Part shown: piece by piece, positions 26,858 through 40,653 of the stretch | How positions within the stretch are numbered: position 1 is the first letter of the stretch | How the letters are laid out: each line of letters starts with the position of its first letter | Source of the DNA: Candidatus Mycobacterium methanotrophicum | Lineage (GTDB): Bacteria; Actinomycetota; Actinomycetes; Mycobacteriales; Mycobacteriaceae | Length of the DNA stretch: 64,000 nucleotides | Assembly: GCF_023515995.1 (NCBI RefSeq) | Contig: NZ_CP097320.1 | Location: 2,480,001 to 2,544,000, forward strand | Direction of reading: 5' to 3' | Position numbers and translations under genes: made by a program | Notes under the pieces: model-generated | What the model saw: only the letters and a program-made list of their open reading frames with translations | Databases searched by the model: none | What the model was told of the DNA's origin: nothing

Positions 26858-27688
26858 ATGTCTTGGTGGCAGGTTGTCGTTTTGGCCGTGGTGCAGGGTC
26901 TGACCGAGTTTTTGCCGGTGTCGTCATCGGGCCACCTGGCGATCGTGTCGCGGATCTTCTTTGCCCAGGATGCCGGCGCATCCTTCACCGCGGTCACGCA
27001 GTTGGGCACCGAGATCGCGGTGTTGGTCTATTTCGCCCGTGACATAGTGCGGATTGCCAAAGCATGGTTTGCCGGCCTGCTGCTCGCGGCGCATCGTGAT
27101 GTCGATTACCGGATGGGGTGGCACGTCATCATCGGGACGATCCCGATCTGCATCTTGGGTCTGTTCTTCTCCGACGAGATCCGCTCGGGCGTACGCAACC
27201 TGTGGGTGATAGCCACCGCGCTGGTGGCGTTTTCGGCGGTGATAGCGCTGGCCGAGCGCCTCGGCCGGCAAGGCAGGCAAGTCAACCAGCTGACCTGGCG
27301 CGACGCGATCGTTGTCGGTGTCGCCCAGACGTTGGCGCTGGTGCCGGGCGTCTCCCGCTCGGGGTCCACGATCAGCGCCGGTTTGTTTCTCGGGCTCGAT
27401 CGTGAGCTGGCTGCTCGATTCGGTTTCCTGCTCGCCGTTCCGGCGGTGTTCGCGTCCGGATTGTTCTCGCTGCCGGACGCCTTCCACCCGGTGCTCGGGG
27501 GCATGAGTGCGACGGGTCCGCAGCTGGTGGTGGCTACCGTGATCGCGTTCGTGGTGGGTCTGGCCGCGGTGGCCTGGTTTCTGCGGTTCCTGCTGCAGCA
27601 CAGCATGTACTGGTTCGTCGGCTACCGGGTGGCCGCCGGTGTGGGCGTGCTGATCTTGTTGGCAACAGGAGGGGTGAGCGCGGGTTGA
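26858..27688 (+). CDS. uppP: Undecaprenyl-diphosphatase UppP (BacA)
   Basis: Integral membrane enzyme that recycles the lipid carrier for peptidoglycan and arabinogalactan synthesis and gives bacitracin resistance. 276 residues, the same as the M. tuberculosis protein, with ~7-8 membrane helices. Both signature motifs are intact: [10 protein letters not shown] (catalytic Glu and His) and [10 protein letters not shown]. The ATG at 26858 (MSWWQVV) matches relatives; a GTG at 26840 would add six residues. The next gene starts on its stop codon. Confidence 0.96.
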   Translation: MSWWQVVVLAVVQGLTEFLPVSSSGHLAIVSRIFFAQDAGASFTAVTQLGTEIAVLVYFARDIVRIAKAWFAGLLLAAHRDVDYRMGWHVIIGTIPICILGLFFSDEIRSGVRNLWVIATALVAFSAVIALAERLGRQGRQVNQLTWRDAIVVGVAQTLALVPGVSRSGSTISAGLFLGLDRELAARFGFLLAVPAVFASGLFSLPDAFHPVLGGMSATGPQLVVATVIAFVVGLAAVAWFLRFLLQHSMYWFVGYRVAAGVGVLILLATGGVSAG

Positions 27689-28377
27689 CCATCGTCTTGT
27701 TGCGCCACGGCCGGTCCACCTCGAACACCGCGCATGTGTTGGCCGGCCGCTCCGAGGGCGTCGATCTCGACGACAAAGGCCGACGGCAAGCCACGGAATT
27801 GGTGGACCGAATCGCTGAGCTGCCGATCCGGGCGGTGGTGTGCTCACCGCTGCTGCGCTGTCGGCGCACAATCGAGCCGCTCGCTGAAGCGCTTGGTCTC
27901 GAGCCTGTCTTCGACGACCGGTTCGCCGAAGTCGACTACGGCGAATGGACGGGCCGCAAAATCGGCGATTTGGTCTCCGAGCCGCTGTGGAGCGTCGTTC
28001 AGGCGCATCCCAGCGCGGCGGTGTTTCCCGGCGGTGAGGGGCTGGCGCAGGTGCAGACGCGTGCGGTGGCCGCCGTCCGCGACCACGACGCGCGGCTGGC
28101 CGAGCAGCACGGCGCCGACGCGCTGTGGCTGGCCTGTACGCACGGCGACATCATCAAGGCGGTTGTCGCCGACGCGCTCGGCCTACATCTGGACGGTTTC
28201 CAGCGGGTTTCCGCCGATCCGGCATCGATGAGTGTGATCCGCTACACGCCGCTACGCCCATTCGTGCTGCACGTCAACCACACTGGCCCGCGACTGACGT
28301 CCGCATTGACGGCGGCTGGATCGCCAGACGGTGACGCGCCGCCCGGCGACGCGGTTGTTGGCGGCTCGACGGACTGA
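27685..28377 (+). CDS. Histidine phosphatase (phosphoglycerate-mutase-like, Rv2135c homologue)
   Basis: 230 residues. The catalytic histidine is in [10 protein letters not shown], with the supporting Arg in SPLLRCRRT, Glu in VDYGEWTG and the second His in ACTHGDII. It starts at TTG 27685, overlapping the uppP stop by 4 nt. The Rv2135c homologue is described as a phosphatase and not a true mutase. The physiological substrate is unknown. Confidence 0.9.
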   Translation: MTIVLLRHGRSTSNTAHVLAGRSEGVDLDDKGRRQATELVDRIAELPIRAVVCSPLLRCRRTIEPLAEALGLEPVFDDRFAEVDYGEWTGRKIGDLVSEPLWSVVQAHPSAAVFPGGEGLAQVQTRAVAAVRDHDARLAEQHGADALWLACTHGDIIKAVVADALGLHLDGFQRVSADPASMSVIRYTPLRPFVLHVNHTGPRLTSALTAAGSPDGDAPPGDAVVGGSTD

Positions 28378-28425
28378 GCGCACAATTTACGCTTGAGCCG
28401 CAACTGCCGGTATTTTGGAATTGCC

Positions 28426-29013
28426 ATGCCTCGCGCGATTCACGTCTTCCGCTCGCCCGACCGATTCGTCGCCGGGACCGTTGGCCAGCCCGGAAACCGC
28501 ACCTTCTATCTGCAGGCGGTGCACGACTCTCGGGTGGTCTCGGTGGTGCTGGAGAAGCGGCAGGTGGCAGTGCTTGCAGAGCGGATCGGCGCGCTGCTGT
28601 TAGAAGTCAACCGCAGATTCGGCACACCGGTTCCGCCGGAGACCGGCGAGGTCGAAGACCTTAGCCCGTTGATCACACCGGTCGACGCCGAGTTTCGGGT
28701 CGGCACCATGGGCCTGGGGTGGGACTCCGAGGCGCAAACCGTGGTCGTTGAACTGCTGGCCGTCAGCGACACCGAGCTCGACGAATCCGTGGTGCTCGAC
28801 GACACCGAAGAGGGGCCCGACGCGGTGCGGGTGTTCCTTACACCGGAGTCGGCGCGGGAGTTTGCCACCCGTTCCACCCGTGTCATTTCCGCGGGCCGTC
28901 CGCCGTGCCCGCTGTGCGATGAACCGCTGGATCCCGACGGACACATCTGTGCGCGGACCAACGGCTACCGGCGCAGCGCAATGCTCGGTCCCGACGATGA
29001 CGCGCAAGCCTGA
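28426..29013 (+). CDS. DUF3090 protein (Rv2134c homologue)
   Basis: 195 residues from the ATG at 28426, the same length as Rv2134c. It is a beta-rich DUF3090 domain ending in a zinc-ribbon-like cluster CPLCDEPLDPDGHIC. In actinobacteria this gene travels with the histidine phosphatase and the SCO1664-type kinase-like gene, as here. Its function is unknown; the conserved trio suggests a shared pathway. A TATTTT -10 box lies 9 nt before the start. Confidence 0.9.
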   Translation: MPRAIHVFRSPDRFVAGTVGQPGNRTFYLQAVHDSRVVSVVLEKRQVAVLAERIGALLLEVNRRFGTPVPPETGEVEDLSPLITPVDAEFRVGTMGLGWDSEAQTVVVELLAVSDTELDESVVLDDTEEGPDAVRVFLTPESAREFATRSTRVISAGRPPCPLCDEPLDPDGHICARTNGYRRSAMLGPDDDAQA

Positions 29014-29812
29014 CGATCGCGAGGCGCTGCGACGCGGCGAGCTGACCGTCCTGGGACGTATTCGCTCCGCCAGCAACGCCACGTTTCTGTGCGAATCGAC
29101 GCTGGACGGCACAGGCGTGCACTGTGTGTACAAGCCGATCGCCGGTGAGCAACCGCTGTGGGATTTTCCGCACGGCACGCTGGCCGGTCGAGAACTCGGC
29201 GCGTACCTGGTGTCGACGCACTTAGGCTGGAACATCGTGCCGTACACCATCATTCGGCACGGCCCGGCCGGTCCGGGCATGCTGCAGCTGTGGGTGGACC
29301 AACCCGGTGACGCAGCTGGTTCAGACCCCGTGCCCGGACCCGACCCGGTCGACCTGGTTCCGGCCGACCGGATGCCGGCCGGCTATCTGCCGGTGCTACG
29401 GGCGTATGACTATGCCGGCGAGCCGGTTTCGCTGGTGCACGCCGACGACATTCGACTGTGGCGGATGGCGGTGTTCGACGTGTTGATCAACAACGCGGAC
29501 CGCAAGGGTGGCCACGTGCTCCGCGGTGTGGACGGCGGTATTTACGGCGTCGACCACGGAGTGTGCCTGCACGTCGAGGATAAGCTGCGCACGGTGCTGT
29601 GGGGGTGGGCCGGCAAGCCGGTGGACGACAGCACTCTGGACAAGGTCGCCACACTGGTCGACGCGCTGGTCGGCCCGCTGGGGGATGCCTTGGCCGAACA
29701 CATCACCAGCGCCGAGATCGCGGCGCTGCGCTTGCGTGCTCGCGCCCTGCTGGACAATCCGGTGATGCCCGGCCCGGACCGGCGCCGCCCGATTCCCTGG
29801 CCCGCGTTCTGA
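28997..29812 (+). CDS. SCO1664-family protein, PI3/4-kinase-like fold (Rv2133c homologue)
   Basis: 271 residues; overlaps the end of the DUF3090 gene by 17 nt, indicating translational coupling. A lysine in VYKPIAGEQPLWDFP, the catalytic-loop-like DVLINNADRKGGHVL and YGVDHGVCLH resemble the phosphatidylinositol 3/4-kinase or HipA-type kinase core. Whether it phosphorylates a protein or small molecule is not known. Confidence 0.85.
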   Translation: MTRKPDDREALRRGELTVLGRIRSASNATFLCESTLDGTGVHCVYKPIAGEQPLWDFPHGTLAGRELGAYLVSTHLGWNIVPYTIIRHGPAGPGMLQLWVDQPGDAAGSDPVPGPDPVDLVPADRMPAGYLPVLRAYDYAGEPVSLVHADDIRLWRMAVFDVLINNADRKGGHVLRGVDGGIYGVDHGVCLHVEDKLRTVLWGWAGKPVDDSTLDKVATLVDALVGPLGDALAEHITSAEIAALRLRARALLDNPVMPGPDRRRPIPWPAF

Positions 29813-29845
29813 GCTTCGCCGAACCCACCTGGATACTGGACACCG

Positions 29846-30622
29846 ATGGGCCCAGACGTAACGGACGCGGCGCTCGCCGCCGACCTGGCCGAGCAGGCGG
29901 GAGAGCTGCTGCTCGCTGTGCGCGACCAGGTCGGCTTCAGCCACCCGTGGCTGCTCGGCGATGCCGGTGACAGCCAAGCCAATTCGCTGTTGCTGGCGCG
30001 GCTGCGCGCCGAGCGCCCGGCCGACGCGGTGCTGTCCGAGGAGGCCTACGACGACCTGGTCCGATTGCGGGCCGAGCGGGTTTGGATCGTCGACCCACTG
30101 GACGGCACGCGGGAATTCTCCCAGCCGGGCCGCGACGACTGGGCCGTGCATGTGGCGTTATGGCAGCGCTCCGGCGGTGGAGGCGGCCCGAACGGTGCGA
30201 TCACCGACGCCGCCGTTGCCTTGCCCGCAATGGGGCAGCTACACCGCAGCGACACCGTCACCGCGCCGACAGCGGTGCATTCCGGACCCATCCGCATCAC
30301 CGCCAGCTCCAACCGGCCGCCCGCGGTGCTGGATCACCTGGCCCGGCAGCTGGACGTGGCGTTCCTGCGGATCGGTTCGGCAGGTGCTAAGGCGATGTCG
30401 GTAGTGCGCGGCGACGCCGACGCCTACGTCCACGCCGGCGGTCAGTGGGAATGGGACTCGGCCGCGCCGGCCGGGGTGGTGCTGGCCGCAGGTCTGCACG
30501 CGTCACGGCTGGACGGATCCGAGCTGGTGTACAACCGGCCCGACCCGTATTTGCCCGACTTCCTGATGTGCCGCCCCGAACTCGCCGAGCTCCTACTGGG
30601 TGCCATCCGGCTGGCCAGCTGA
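29846..30622 (+). CDS. cysQ: 3'-phosphoadenosine 5'-phosphate phosphatase CysQ
   Basis: Removes the 3' phosphate of PAP, the by-product of sulfotransferases, and so keeps sulfate assimilation running. 258 residues. The metal-binding motifs of the inositol monophosphatase superfamily are present: Glu in [17 protein letters not shown], and the late [14 protein letters not shown]. Slightly shorter than M. tuberculosis CysQ (267). It lies 33 nt after the kinase-like gene and just before mshC, which also concerns sulfur metabolism. Confidence 0.92.
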   Translation: MGPDVTDAALAADLAEQAGELLLAVRDQVGFSHPWLLGDAGDSQANSLLLARLRAERPADAVLSEEAYDDLVRLRAERVWIVDPLDGTREFSQPGRDDWAVHVALWQRSGGGGGPNGAITDAAVALPAMGQLHRSDTVTAPTAVHSGPIRITASSNRPPAVLDHLARQLDVAFLRIGSAGAKAMSVVRGDADAYVHAGGQWEWDSAAPAGVVLAAGLHASRLDGSELVYNRPDPYLPDFLMCRPELAELLLGAIRLAS

Positions 30623-30636
30623 GCCGGCACACGCTT

Positions 30637-30642
30637 TAGGCT
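30637..30642 (+). promoter_or_regulatory. -10 box (TAGGCT) of mshC
   Basis: TAGGCT ends 7 nt before the mshC ATG, placing the transcription start at the start codon (leaderless). There is no ribosome binding site before the ATG. Confidence 0.5.
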
Positions 30643-30649
30643 CAACGGT

Positions 30650-31903
30650 ATGCAGTCCTGGCCTTCGGCAGCGCTACCGACGCTGCCGGGACGCGGCCCG
30701 GAGTTGCGGCTCTATGACACCTCCGACCGGCAGGTGCGCCCGGTGGCTGCCGGACCGGCGGCCACGATGTACGTGTGCGGGATCACGCCGTATGACGCCA
30801 CCCACCTCGGCCACGCCGCCACGTATCTGGTCTTCGACCTGATACAGCGGGTGTGGCTGGATCTCGGACATGACGTGCACTACGTGCAGAACATCACCGA
30901 TGTCGACGATCCATTGCTCGAGCGGGCCAACCGTGACGGCCTGGACTGGCGCGACCTGGCGGCCCGTGAGGTGTCGCTGTTCCGCGATGACATGGCGGCG
31001 CTGCGGGTGCTGCCGCCACGCGAGTACGTCGCGGCGACCGAGGCGGTGGCCGAAGTCGTGGAGCTGGTGGAAAAGATGCTGGCTTCGGGCGCTGCGTACG
31101 TCGTCGACGACCCCGACTATCCGGATGTGTACTTCCGCGCCGACGCCACACTGCAATTCGGCTATGAATCCGGTTACGACCGCGACACCATGCTGGCGCG
31201 CTTCGCCGAGTGCGGCGGCGACCCGGACCGGCCGGGCAAGACCGACCAGCTCGACGCGCTGTTGTGGCGTGCCGCGCGGCCCGGCGAGCCGAGTTGGCCG
31301 TCGCCGTTCGGCCCGGGCCGACCCGGGTGGCACGTCGAGTGCGCGGCGATCGCGCTCAGCCGGATCCGCAGCGGCCTGGACATCCAGGGCGGCGGCAGCG
31401 ATCTGATCTTTCCGCATCACGAGTTCACCGCCGCACACGCCGAATGTGTCAGCGGCGAGCGACGATTCGCCCGCCATTACGTGCACGCGGGCATGATCGG
31501 CTTGGACGGGCACAAGATGTCCAAGAGCCGCGGCAACCTGGTTCTGGTGTCGGGGTTGCGCGCCCAGGGCATCGAGCCGTCGGCCATCCGGCTGGGCCTG
31601 CTGGCCGGGCACTATCGGTCCGACCGCGACTGGGGCGCCGGCGTGCTCCAGGCGGCCACTGCGCGGCTGCATCGGTGGCGGTCCGCGACGGCGCTGCCCG
31701 CCGCACCGGATGCCGCCGACGCCGTTGCCCGGGTGCGCCGCTATCTCGCCGACGACCTTGATACCCCCAAAGCCCTTGCTGCACTTGATGGTTGGGCCAC
31801 CGACGCGCTGGAATACGGTGGCCACGACGCCGAGGCGCCGCAAACCGTGGCTGCGGCGGTGGATGCGCTGCTGGGAGTGGACCTGCATTCACCGCAGCGG
31901 TAG
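30650..31903 (+). CDS. mshC: Mycothiol ligase MshC (cysteine:GlcN-Ins ligase)
   Basis: ATP-dependent ligation of cysteine to glucosaminyl-inositol, the penultimate step of mycothiol synthesis. 417 residues (M. tuberculosis 414). It is related to cysteinyl-tRNA synthetase: zinc ligand Cys in [14 protein letters not shown]-like THLGHA, and KMSKS in HKMSKSRGN. The C-terminal anticodon-binding domain is short, as in MshC. This is a diagnostic actinobacterial gene. Its stop codon TAG overlaps the -10 box of the next gene. Confidence 0.96.
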   Translation: MQSWPSAALPTLPGRGPELRLYDTSDRQVRPVAAGPAATMYVCGITPYDATHLGHAATYLVFDLIQRVWLDLGHDVHYVQNITDVDDPLLERANRDGLDWRDLAAREVSLFRDDMAALRVLPPREYVAATEAVAEVVELVEKMLASGAAYVVDDPDYPDVYFRADATLQFGYESGYDRDTMLARFAECGGDPDRPGKTDQLDALLWRAARPGEPSWPSPFGPGRPGWHVECAAIALSRIRSGLDIQGGGSDLIFPHHEFTAAHAECVSGERRFARHYVHAGMIGLDGHKMSKSRGNLVLVSGLRAQGIEPSAIRLGLLAGHYRSDRDWGAGVLQAATARLHRWRSATALPAAPDAADAVARVRRYLADDLDTPKALAALDGWATDALEYGGHDAEAPQTVAAAVDALLGVDLHSPQR

Positions 31904-31912
31904 GTTGCGCCA

Positions 31913-32794
31913 ATGACCTCAGTGAACTCGCAAGTCGTCTTCATCACCGGTGGTGGCCATGGAATCGGGGCGGAGGTAGCCCGGCGGTTGCACGCCAAGG
32001 GCGGCAAACTGGTGTTGACAGACCTGGACGCGGGCGCATTGGCGGCGATGGCCGGTGAGTTCGGCGGCGACGAGCGGGTACTTACCGCGACGGCCGACGT
32101 GCGCGATCTCGCCGCCATGCAGGCCGCGGCGAACCAGGCCGTCGAAAAGTTCGGCGGTATCGATGTCGTGATCGCCAACGCCGGCATCGCCAGCTACGGA
32201 TCGGTGCAACAGGTCGACCCGGAGACATTCCGGCGGGTCCTCGACGTCAACCTGCTCGGTGTCTTCCACACCGTGCGCGCCACGCTGCCGTCGGTGCTCG
32301 ACCGCCGCGGCTACGTGCTGATCGTCTCGTCGCTGGCTGCGTTCGCGGCCGCGCCCGGGATGATGCCCTACGACGCGTCGAAGGCGGGCGTCGAGCACCT
32401 CGCCAACGCGCTGCGCCTGGAGGTCGGCCACCGGGGGATCGGCGTCGGCTCGGCGCACATGTCCTGGATCGACACCGCCCTGGTCCGCGACAGCAAGGCC
32501 GATCTGCCGTCATTCACCGAGCTGCTGGCTCGGCTGCCCTTCCCGCTGAACAAGACGACCTCGGTGGACGCCTGTGCGGCGGCCTTCGTCAAGGGCATCG
32601 AGCATCGCAAACGCCGGGTTTATTGTCCGGGCTGGGTGAGGTGGTTCCGCTGGCTCAAGCCGGTACTGTCCACCCCGTTCGGCGAGGGCGCAGTGTCGAA
32701 AACCGCGATGGAACTTCTGCCCCGGATGGACGCCGAAGTGGCCGCGCTGGGCCGCTCCACCAGCGCCACCAATGAGGCGCTGGAGAAGCGCTGA
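31913..32794 (+). CDS. Short-chain dehydrogenase/reductase (Rv2129c homologue)
   Basis: 293 residues, classical SDR: cofactor-binding TGGGHGIG near residue 12, NAGIAS, catalytic Ser in VSSLAAF and YDASKAG with Tyr and Lys. The Asp in LVLTDLD after the second strand suggests NAD(H). The C-terminal ~60 residues (RRVYCPGWVRWF) are hydrophobic and may bind membrane or lipid substrate. A TAGGTT box 6 nt upstream could give a leaderless transcript of its own. Confidence 0.9.
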   Translation: MTSVNSQVVFITGGGHGIGAEVARRLHAKGGKLVLTDLDAGALAAMAGEFGGDERVLTATADVRDLAAMQAAANQAVEKFGGIDVVIANAGIASYGSVQQVDPETFRRVLDVNLLGVFHTVRATLPSVLDRRGYVLIVSSLAAFAAAPGMMPYDASKAGVEHLANALRLEVGHRGIGVGSAHMSWIDTALVRDSKADLPSFTELLARLPFPLNKTTSVDACAAAFVKGIEHRKRRVYCPGWVRWFRWLKPVLSTPFGEGAVSKTAMELLPRMDAEVAALGRSTSATNEALEKR

Positions 32795-32874
32795 GAGGGG
32801 TGGGCCGAGTGTGGGATTGAAGCACGCTTTCGCGGCCAGGCAGCGTGTCAAAAGTCCACACTCGCGCAGACTAG

Positions 32875-33753
32875 TTAGCGGCCGAAGCCCGGCCGGCGGC
32901 GGCGCAGGTAGCGCTCGAACTCGGCGGCCAGCGCGTCGCCGTCGATCTTGCCCAGCGCCTCGTTCATGTCGACCTCGGCGTCACCGCGTTGCTCCAACGA
33001 CTGCACGTACTCGGCAATTTCGTCGTCCTCGGCGGTCATCTCACTGACCGCCTGCTCCCACTCCTCGGCCTGAGTGGGCAAGTCGGCCAGCGGTACCTCG
33101 ATATCGAGCACATCCTCGACGCGTTGCAGCAACGCCACGGTCGCTTTGGGATTGGGCGGGTGCGACACGTAATGCGGAACTGCCGCCCAGAACGTCACCG
33201 CGGGGATGCCGGCCGCCACGCACGCGTCCTGAAACACGCCGGCGATGCCCGTCGGACCCTCGTAGCGGGTTTCCTGCAGACCGAAGCGACGCGCCGACTC
33301 GGGGGAGTAAGCCGCCCCCGACACCGGCACCGGTCGGGTGTGCGGCGTGTCGGCCAGCAGCGCGCCCAGGATCACCACGGTGTCGACGTTGAGCTTGTCG
33401 GCGACGGCCAACAGTTCCGCGCAGAACGTGCGCCAACGCATATTCGGCTCGACGCCGTGCATCAGCACGATGTCGCGGTCGGTGCCCGGCGGACGGCAGT
33501 GCGATATCCGCATCGATGGCCACACCAATTCCCGTGTGACGCCATCGACCTGCCGAATGACCGGGCGGTTCACCTGATAGTCGTAGTACGCCTCGTCGTC
33601 GATCTCGACGATCGGGTCGGCTTCCCAGATGGCGTCCAGGTGCTCCACGGCGTCACTGGCCGCGTCACCGGCGTCGTTCCACCCTTCGAACGCCGCCACG
33701 ACGATCGTGTTGTGCAGTTCGGGCAGCGTTGCGCTGATGTCCGGCGAGGTCAC
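32875..33753 (-). CDS. PAC2-family protein (proteasome assembly chaperone-like, Rv2125 homologue)
   Basis: 292 residues from the GTG at 33753, the same as Rv2125. A TACGCT -10 box ends 6 nt upstream, so this is a leaderless start. PAC2 motifs: VVAAFEGWNDAGDAASDAV, MHGVEPNMRW, LGALLADTPHTR and VPHYV. Despite the family name, no role in bacterial proteasome assembly is shown. The C-terminus (DEIAEYVQSLEQRGD) is helical. It is transcribed divergently from metH. Confidence 0.92.
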   Translation of the reverse strand: MTSPDISATLPELHNTIVVAAFEGWNDAGDAASDAVEHLDAIWEADPIVEIDDEAYYDYQVNRPVIRQVDGVTRELVWPSMRISHCRPPGTDRDIVLMHGVEPNMRWRTFCAELLAVADKLNVDTVVILGALLADTPHTRPVPVSGAAYSPESARRFGLQETRYEGPTGIAGVFQDACVAAGIPAVTFWAAVPHYVSHPPNPKATVALLQRVEDVLDIEVPLADLPTQAEEWEQAVSEMTAEDDEIAEYVQSLEQRGDAEVDMNEALGKIDGDALAAEFERYLRRRRPGFGR

Positions 33754-33913
33754 GCAATCAGCGTACGGCCTGATCTGGCGTCCAGGTGGGCGAGCGCCGT
33801 CAACCGCCCGAGCATTTTGCATAGACCGGCTATGCTTGCCCCGATGACTTCCGCCGGGCGGGTCGGATCGAGCTGGGCGTCCAGACGTCGGGTGACGACG
33901 TAGACTTTTCGCC

Positions 33914-33999
33914 GTCGAGAGGCGTTGCAACGGTTCTCCGGTCCCTGCCGGTATCCGCCACGCTCGGCAGAGTCAAGGACGCCTTCCGCTACGGAAGGA
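33914..33999 (+). promoter_or_regulatory. Probable S-adenosylhomocysteine (SAH) riboswitch and expression platform of metH
   Basis: The leader has the SAH aptamer layout: CGAG (33916-33919) pairs with CTCG (33963-33966), AGGCGT (33920-33925) pairs with ACGCCT (33979-33984), and GCAACGG and CCGCCA lie between. A perfect 7-bp hairpin CCTTCCG-CTA-CGGAAGG (33983-33999) then buries the GGAAGGA ribosome site. Its left arm overlaps the aptamer's closing strand, so aptamer folding and ribosome-site burial exclude each other. Bound SAH would thus turn metH on, as known for this class. Confidence 0.6.
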
Positions 34000-34005
34000 A
34001 CGTAT

Positions 34006-37788
<3,783 letters not shown>

Positions 37789-37797
37789 GCCCTCGAC

Positions 37798-39258
37798 ATG
37801 GTCATTGACGACGCCGGCGGCCAGTCCGTACCGGCAACGGACGAGGACCTACCCGTCGATCCCCGCGCCGCGCGCGCTGCCTTCCAGTCCGCGGTGCGCT
37901 ACGCGTCGGTGGCCGCGATCGGCGGATTGCTGTTCGGCTACGACATTTCGACGACCAACCGCGCAGTCACGGCGCTGCAAGCCACCTTTCACATCGGCAA
38001 CGGGATCCTGGGTTTCGCCGCGGCCTCGGCGGTGCTGGGTGCCGCGGTCGGAGCGGTGTGGGCCGGCCGGATCGGCGACCGGTTGGGCCGCCTGTCGATG
38101 ATGAAGCTCTCGGCGGCTGCGCTTTTCGTGTGCGGGCTTGGTGCCGGGTTGGCAGCCAGCATATGGATGTTCATCGTCTTCCACCTCATCGGCGGAATCG
38201 GCATCGGCTTCTCCTCGGTTGCGGCTCCGGCCTACATCGCCGAGGTCTCACCCCCACGGTTCCGCGGCCGGCTCGGTTCGCTGCAGCAGCTCGCCATCGT
38301 CATCGGACTGTTTGGGGCATTGGCGCTGACCTGGGTGCCTTTTCATCTCGCCGGCGGATCAGGCGAACCGCTCTGGCTGGGTATGGCCGCCTGGCGGTGG
38401 ACGTTCTTCGGCGAGATGATCCCGGCGCTTGCCTATTTCGCGCTGTTGTTAACCATTCCCGAGTCACCGCGCTATCTGGTTGTTAGGCAACGTATTCCGC
38501 AGGCCAGTCAGGTGCTTTCCACGCTGCTGGGTGAACGCGACGCCCAGTACACCATTGCCCGGATCGCCGGGACTCTCGAGCAAGAGAAGGCTGCGTCGTG
38601 GCGCGATCTGCGCAAGCCGACCGGCGGCCTGTACGGCATCGTCTGGGTCGGCCTGGGGCTGGCGGTCTTTCAGCAGTTCGTCGGCATCAACGTGATCTTC
38701 AACTACTCCGATTTACTCTGGGAAGCAGTGGGATTCGGCAAGAATTCGTCGTTCACCATAGGTCTGGTGACCACCGGGGTCAACGTGCTGATCACCTTGG
38801 TGGCGATCGCGCTGATCGACCGGCTCGGTCGCAGGCCGCTGCTGCTGGCGGGCTCGGCGGGCATGTCGCTGATGCTGATCACAATGACGGACGTATTCGC
38901 CGGCGCACCCGTCCGCAACGGTCAGCCACAACTCGACGGGGCTTCCGGGATCGTCGCGCTAGTGGCGGCCGACTTATTCGTGGTCGCGTTCGCGGTGTCC
39001 TGGGGACCGGTGTTATGGGTGCTGCTGGGCGAGATGTTCCCCAACCGGATCCGGTCGGCTGCGCTGGGCCTGGCTTCGGGTGCGCAGTGGATGGCCAGCT
39101 GGACCATCGCGGTGACGTTCCCGGCGCTGCGTCACGCGCTCGGCTTGGCCTACGGTTTCTATACGACGTGTGCGGCGCTGTCGTTGTTTTTCGTGTGGCG
39201 ATGGGTACGCGAGACCAACGGCGTTTCGCTGGAAGACATGCCCGACGAAGTGCGGTGA
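37798..39258 (+). CDS. Sugar porter family MFS transporter
   Basis: 486 residues, 12 predicted membrane helices. Sugar porter signatures are present: GYDISTTN in helix 1, GRIGDRLGR in loop 2-3, PESPRYL after helix 6, QQFVGIN in helix 7 and DRLGRRPLL. It probably imports a sugar or polyol with protons. It starts 9 nt after metH, so it is likely cotranscribed. Sugar specificity cannot be read from sequence. Confidence 0.92.
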   Translation: MVIDDAGGQSVPATDEDLPVDPRAARAAFQSAVRYASVAAIGGLLFGYDISTTNRAVTALQATFHIGNGILGFAAASAVLGAAVGAVWAGRIGDRLGRLSMMKLSAAALFVCGLGAGLAASIWMFIVFHLIGGIGIGFSSVAAPAYIAEVSPPRFRGRLGSLQQLAIVIGLFGALALTWVPFHLAGGSGEPLWLGMAAWRWTFFGEMIPALAYFALLLTIPESPRYLVVRQRIPQASQVLSTLLGERDAQYTIARIAGTLEQEKAASWRDLRKPTGGLYGIVWVGLGLAVFQQFVGINVIFNYSDLLWEAVGFGKNSSFTIGLVTTGVNVLITLVAIALIDRLGRRPLLLAGSAGMSLMLITMTDVFAGAPVRNGQPQLDGASGIVALVAADLFVVAFAVSWGPVLWVLLGEMFPNRIRSAALGLASGAQWMASWTIAVTFPALRHALGLAYGFYTTCAALSLFFVWRWVRETNGVSLEDMPDEVR

Positions 39259-39276
39259 GAGCTTTTGATTTCCTGG

Positions 39277-39336
39277 GCGAGCGTGCGTGTCTGTGCGTCG
39301 ACACGCCGTGAACGCCGTCATTCTGCGCACGCTCGC
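39277..39336. repeat. Intergenic inverted repeat between the sugar porter gene and hisE
   Basis: Perfect 11-nt arms GCGAGCGTGCG (39277-39287) and its complement (39326-39336), with a further GTGTC/GACAC pairing inside. Same GCGAGCGT ends as the repeat at 4886, so a dispersed family. It may act as a terminator for the metH unit. Confidence 0.5.
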
Positions 39337-39392
39337 GGTGGGACGGGGAGCGCCAACAATACGGAAACCTCCGTGACTAGGCTTAGCCGGCC

Positions 39393-39674
39393 ATGAAACA
39401 ATCGCTGCCCGTGAAGACCTTTGAGGATCTGTTTGCCGAGCTCGGCGAGCGTGCCCGCAGCCGCCCGCCCGGCAGCTGCACCGTGGCCGCGCTGGACGCC
39501 GGTGTGCATGCGGTGGGCAAGAAGGTGCTGGAGGAGGCGGGCGAAGTGTGGCTGGCGGCCGAGCACGAACCCGACGACGCACTCGCAGAGGAGATTAGTC
39601 AGTTGCTGTATTGGACCCAGGTGCTGATGATCGCCCGCGGGCTGACGCTCGATGCCGTGTACGGGAAGCTGTAG
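39393..39674 (+). CDS. hisE: Phosphoribosyl-ATP pyrophosphatase
   Basis: Second step of histidine synthesis. 93 residues, identical in length to M. tuberculosis HisE. The all-alpha MazG-like fold shows the metal-binding [13 protein letters not shown] and [14 protein letters not shown]. The hisG start follows its stop codon with no gap. A TAGGCT -10 box (39378-39383) ends 9 nt upstream of the ATG. Confidence 0.97.
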   Translation: MKQSLPVKTFEDLFAELGERARSRPPGSCTVAALDAGVHAVGKKVLEEAGEVWLAAEHEPDDALAEEISQLLYWTQVLMIARGLTLDAVYGKL

Positions 39675-40568
39675 ATGGTAACGCTGCATCGGAACGGCTC
39701 GACGAGACTGCGGGTGGCGGTTCCGAACAAGGGCGCCTTGAGCGAGCCGGCCGTCGAGATTCTCGCTGAGGCCGGTTACCGTCGTCGGACCGATCCCAAG
39801 GACTTGACCGTCGTCGACCCGCACAACCACGTCGAGTTCTTTTTCCTGCGGCCCAAAGACATTGCAATCTATGTCGGGTCCGGAGAGCTCGACTTGGGAA
39901 TAACCGGACGGGATTTGGCGCGGGAATCCGGCGCGCCGGTACACGAGCGACTGGCGCTCGGGTTCGGGTCGTCGTCGTTTCGTTACGCCGCGCCGACCGG
40001 ACGCGATTGGACCATCGAGGATCTGGCCGGCCGGCGAATCGCCACCGCATACCCGAACCTGGTGCGAGAAGACTTGGCGGCCCGCGGGATTGACGCGACC
40101 GTGATCCGCCTCGACGGCGCCGTGGAGATCTCCGTGCAACTCGGCGTGGCCGACGCGATCGCCGATGTGGTGGGGTCGGGTCGCACCTTGAACCTGCACA
40201 ACTTGGTGGCCTTCGGTGACGTAGTCTGCGATTCAGAGGCGGTGCTGATCGAACAGGCCGACGCCGATACTGCTGACACCGGGCCGGAGGCCGCGGCTCG
40301 TGAGCAGCTGGCCGCCCGCGTCCAGGGTGTGGTGTTCGGTCAACAGTATTTGATGCTCGACTACGACTGCCCGCGCGGGGTGCTTGACGAAGCCACCTCC
40401 ATCACACCGGGATTGGAGTCACCGACAATCGCCCCGCTCGCCGATCCCGACTGGGTGGCGGTTCGTGCGCTGGTGCCGCGTCGAGACGTCAACGCGCTCA
40501 TGGACGAGCTGGCCACCATCGGGGCGAAGGCGATCCTGGCCTCGGACATCCGGTTCTGTCGCTTCTGA
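39675..40568 (+). CDS. hisG: ATP phosphoribosyltransferase (long form)
   Basis: First, feedback-controlled step of histidine synthesis. 297 residues including the C-terminal ACT-like regulatory domain ([20 protein letters not shown]). Key motifs: [10 protein letters not shown], the phosphate loop region DVVGSGRTL and GVADAIAD. The ATG at 39675 directly abuts hisE and adds ~12 residues relative to M. tuberculosis HisG. Being the long form, it needs no HisZ. Confidence 0.96.
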   Translation: MVTLHRNGSTRLRVAVPNKGALSEPAVEILAEAGYRRRTDPKDLTVVDPHNHVEFFFLRPKDIAIYVGSGELDLGITGRDLARESGAPVHERLALGFGSSSFRYAAPTGRDWTIEDLAGRRIATAYPNLVREDLAARGIDATVIRLDGAVEISVQLGVADAIADVVGSGRTLNLHNLVAFGDVVCDSEAVLIEQADADTADTGPEAAAREQLAARVQGVVFGQQYLMLDYDCPRGVLDEATSITPGLESPTIAPLADPDWVAVRALVPRRDVNALMDELATIGAKAILASDIRFCRF

Positions 40569-40653
40569 TCTTGCACGCGCCGGTGTAGCCCAGCTGTGCT
40601 GTGTTAACGTCCCGCTAGAGCCGCGTTGTTTTGTCGAGCCCGGGACGGTCGCC

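Noticed and set aside
33983..33999. Hairpin before metH as an intrinsic terminator
   Set aside because: It has no U-tract and contains the ribosome binding site, so control of translation is more likely.
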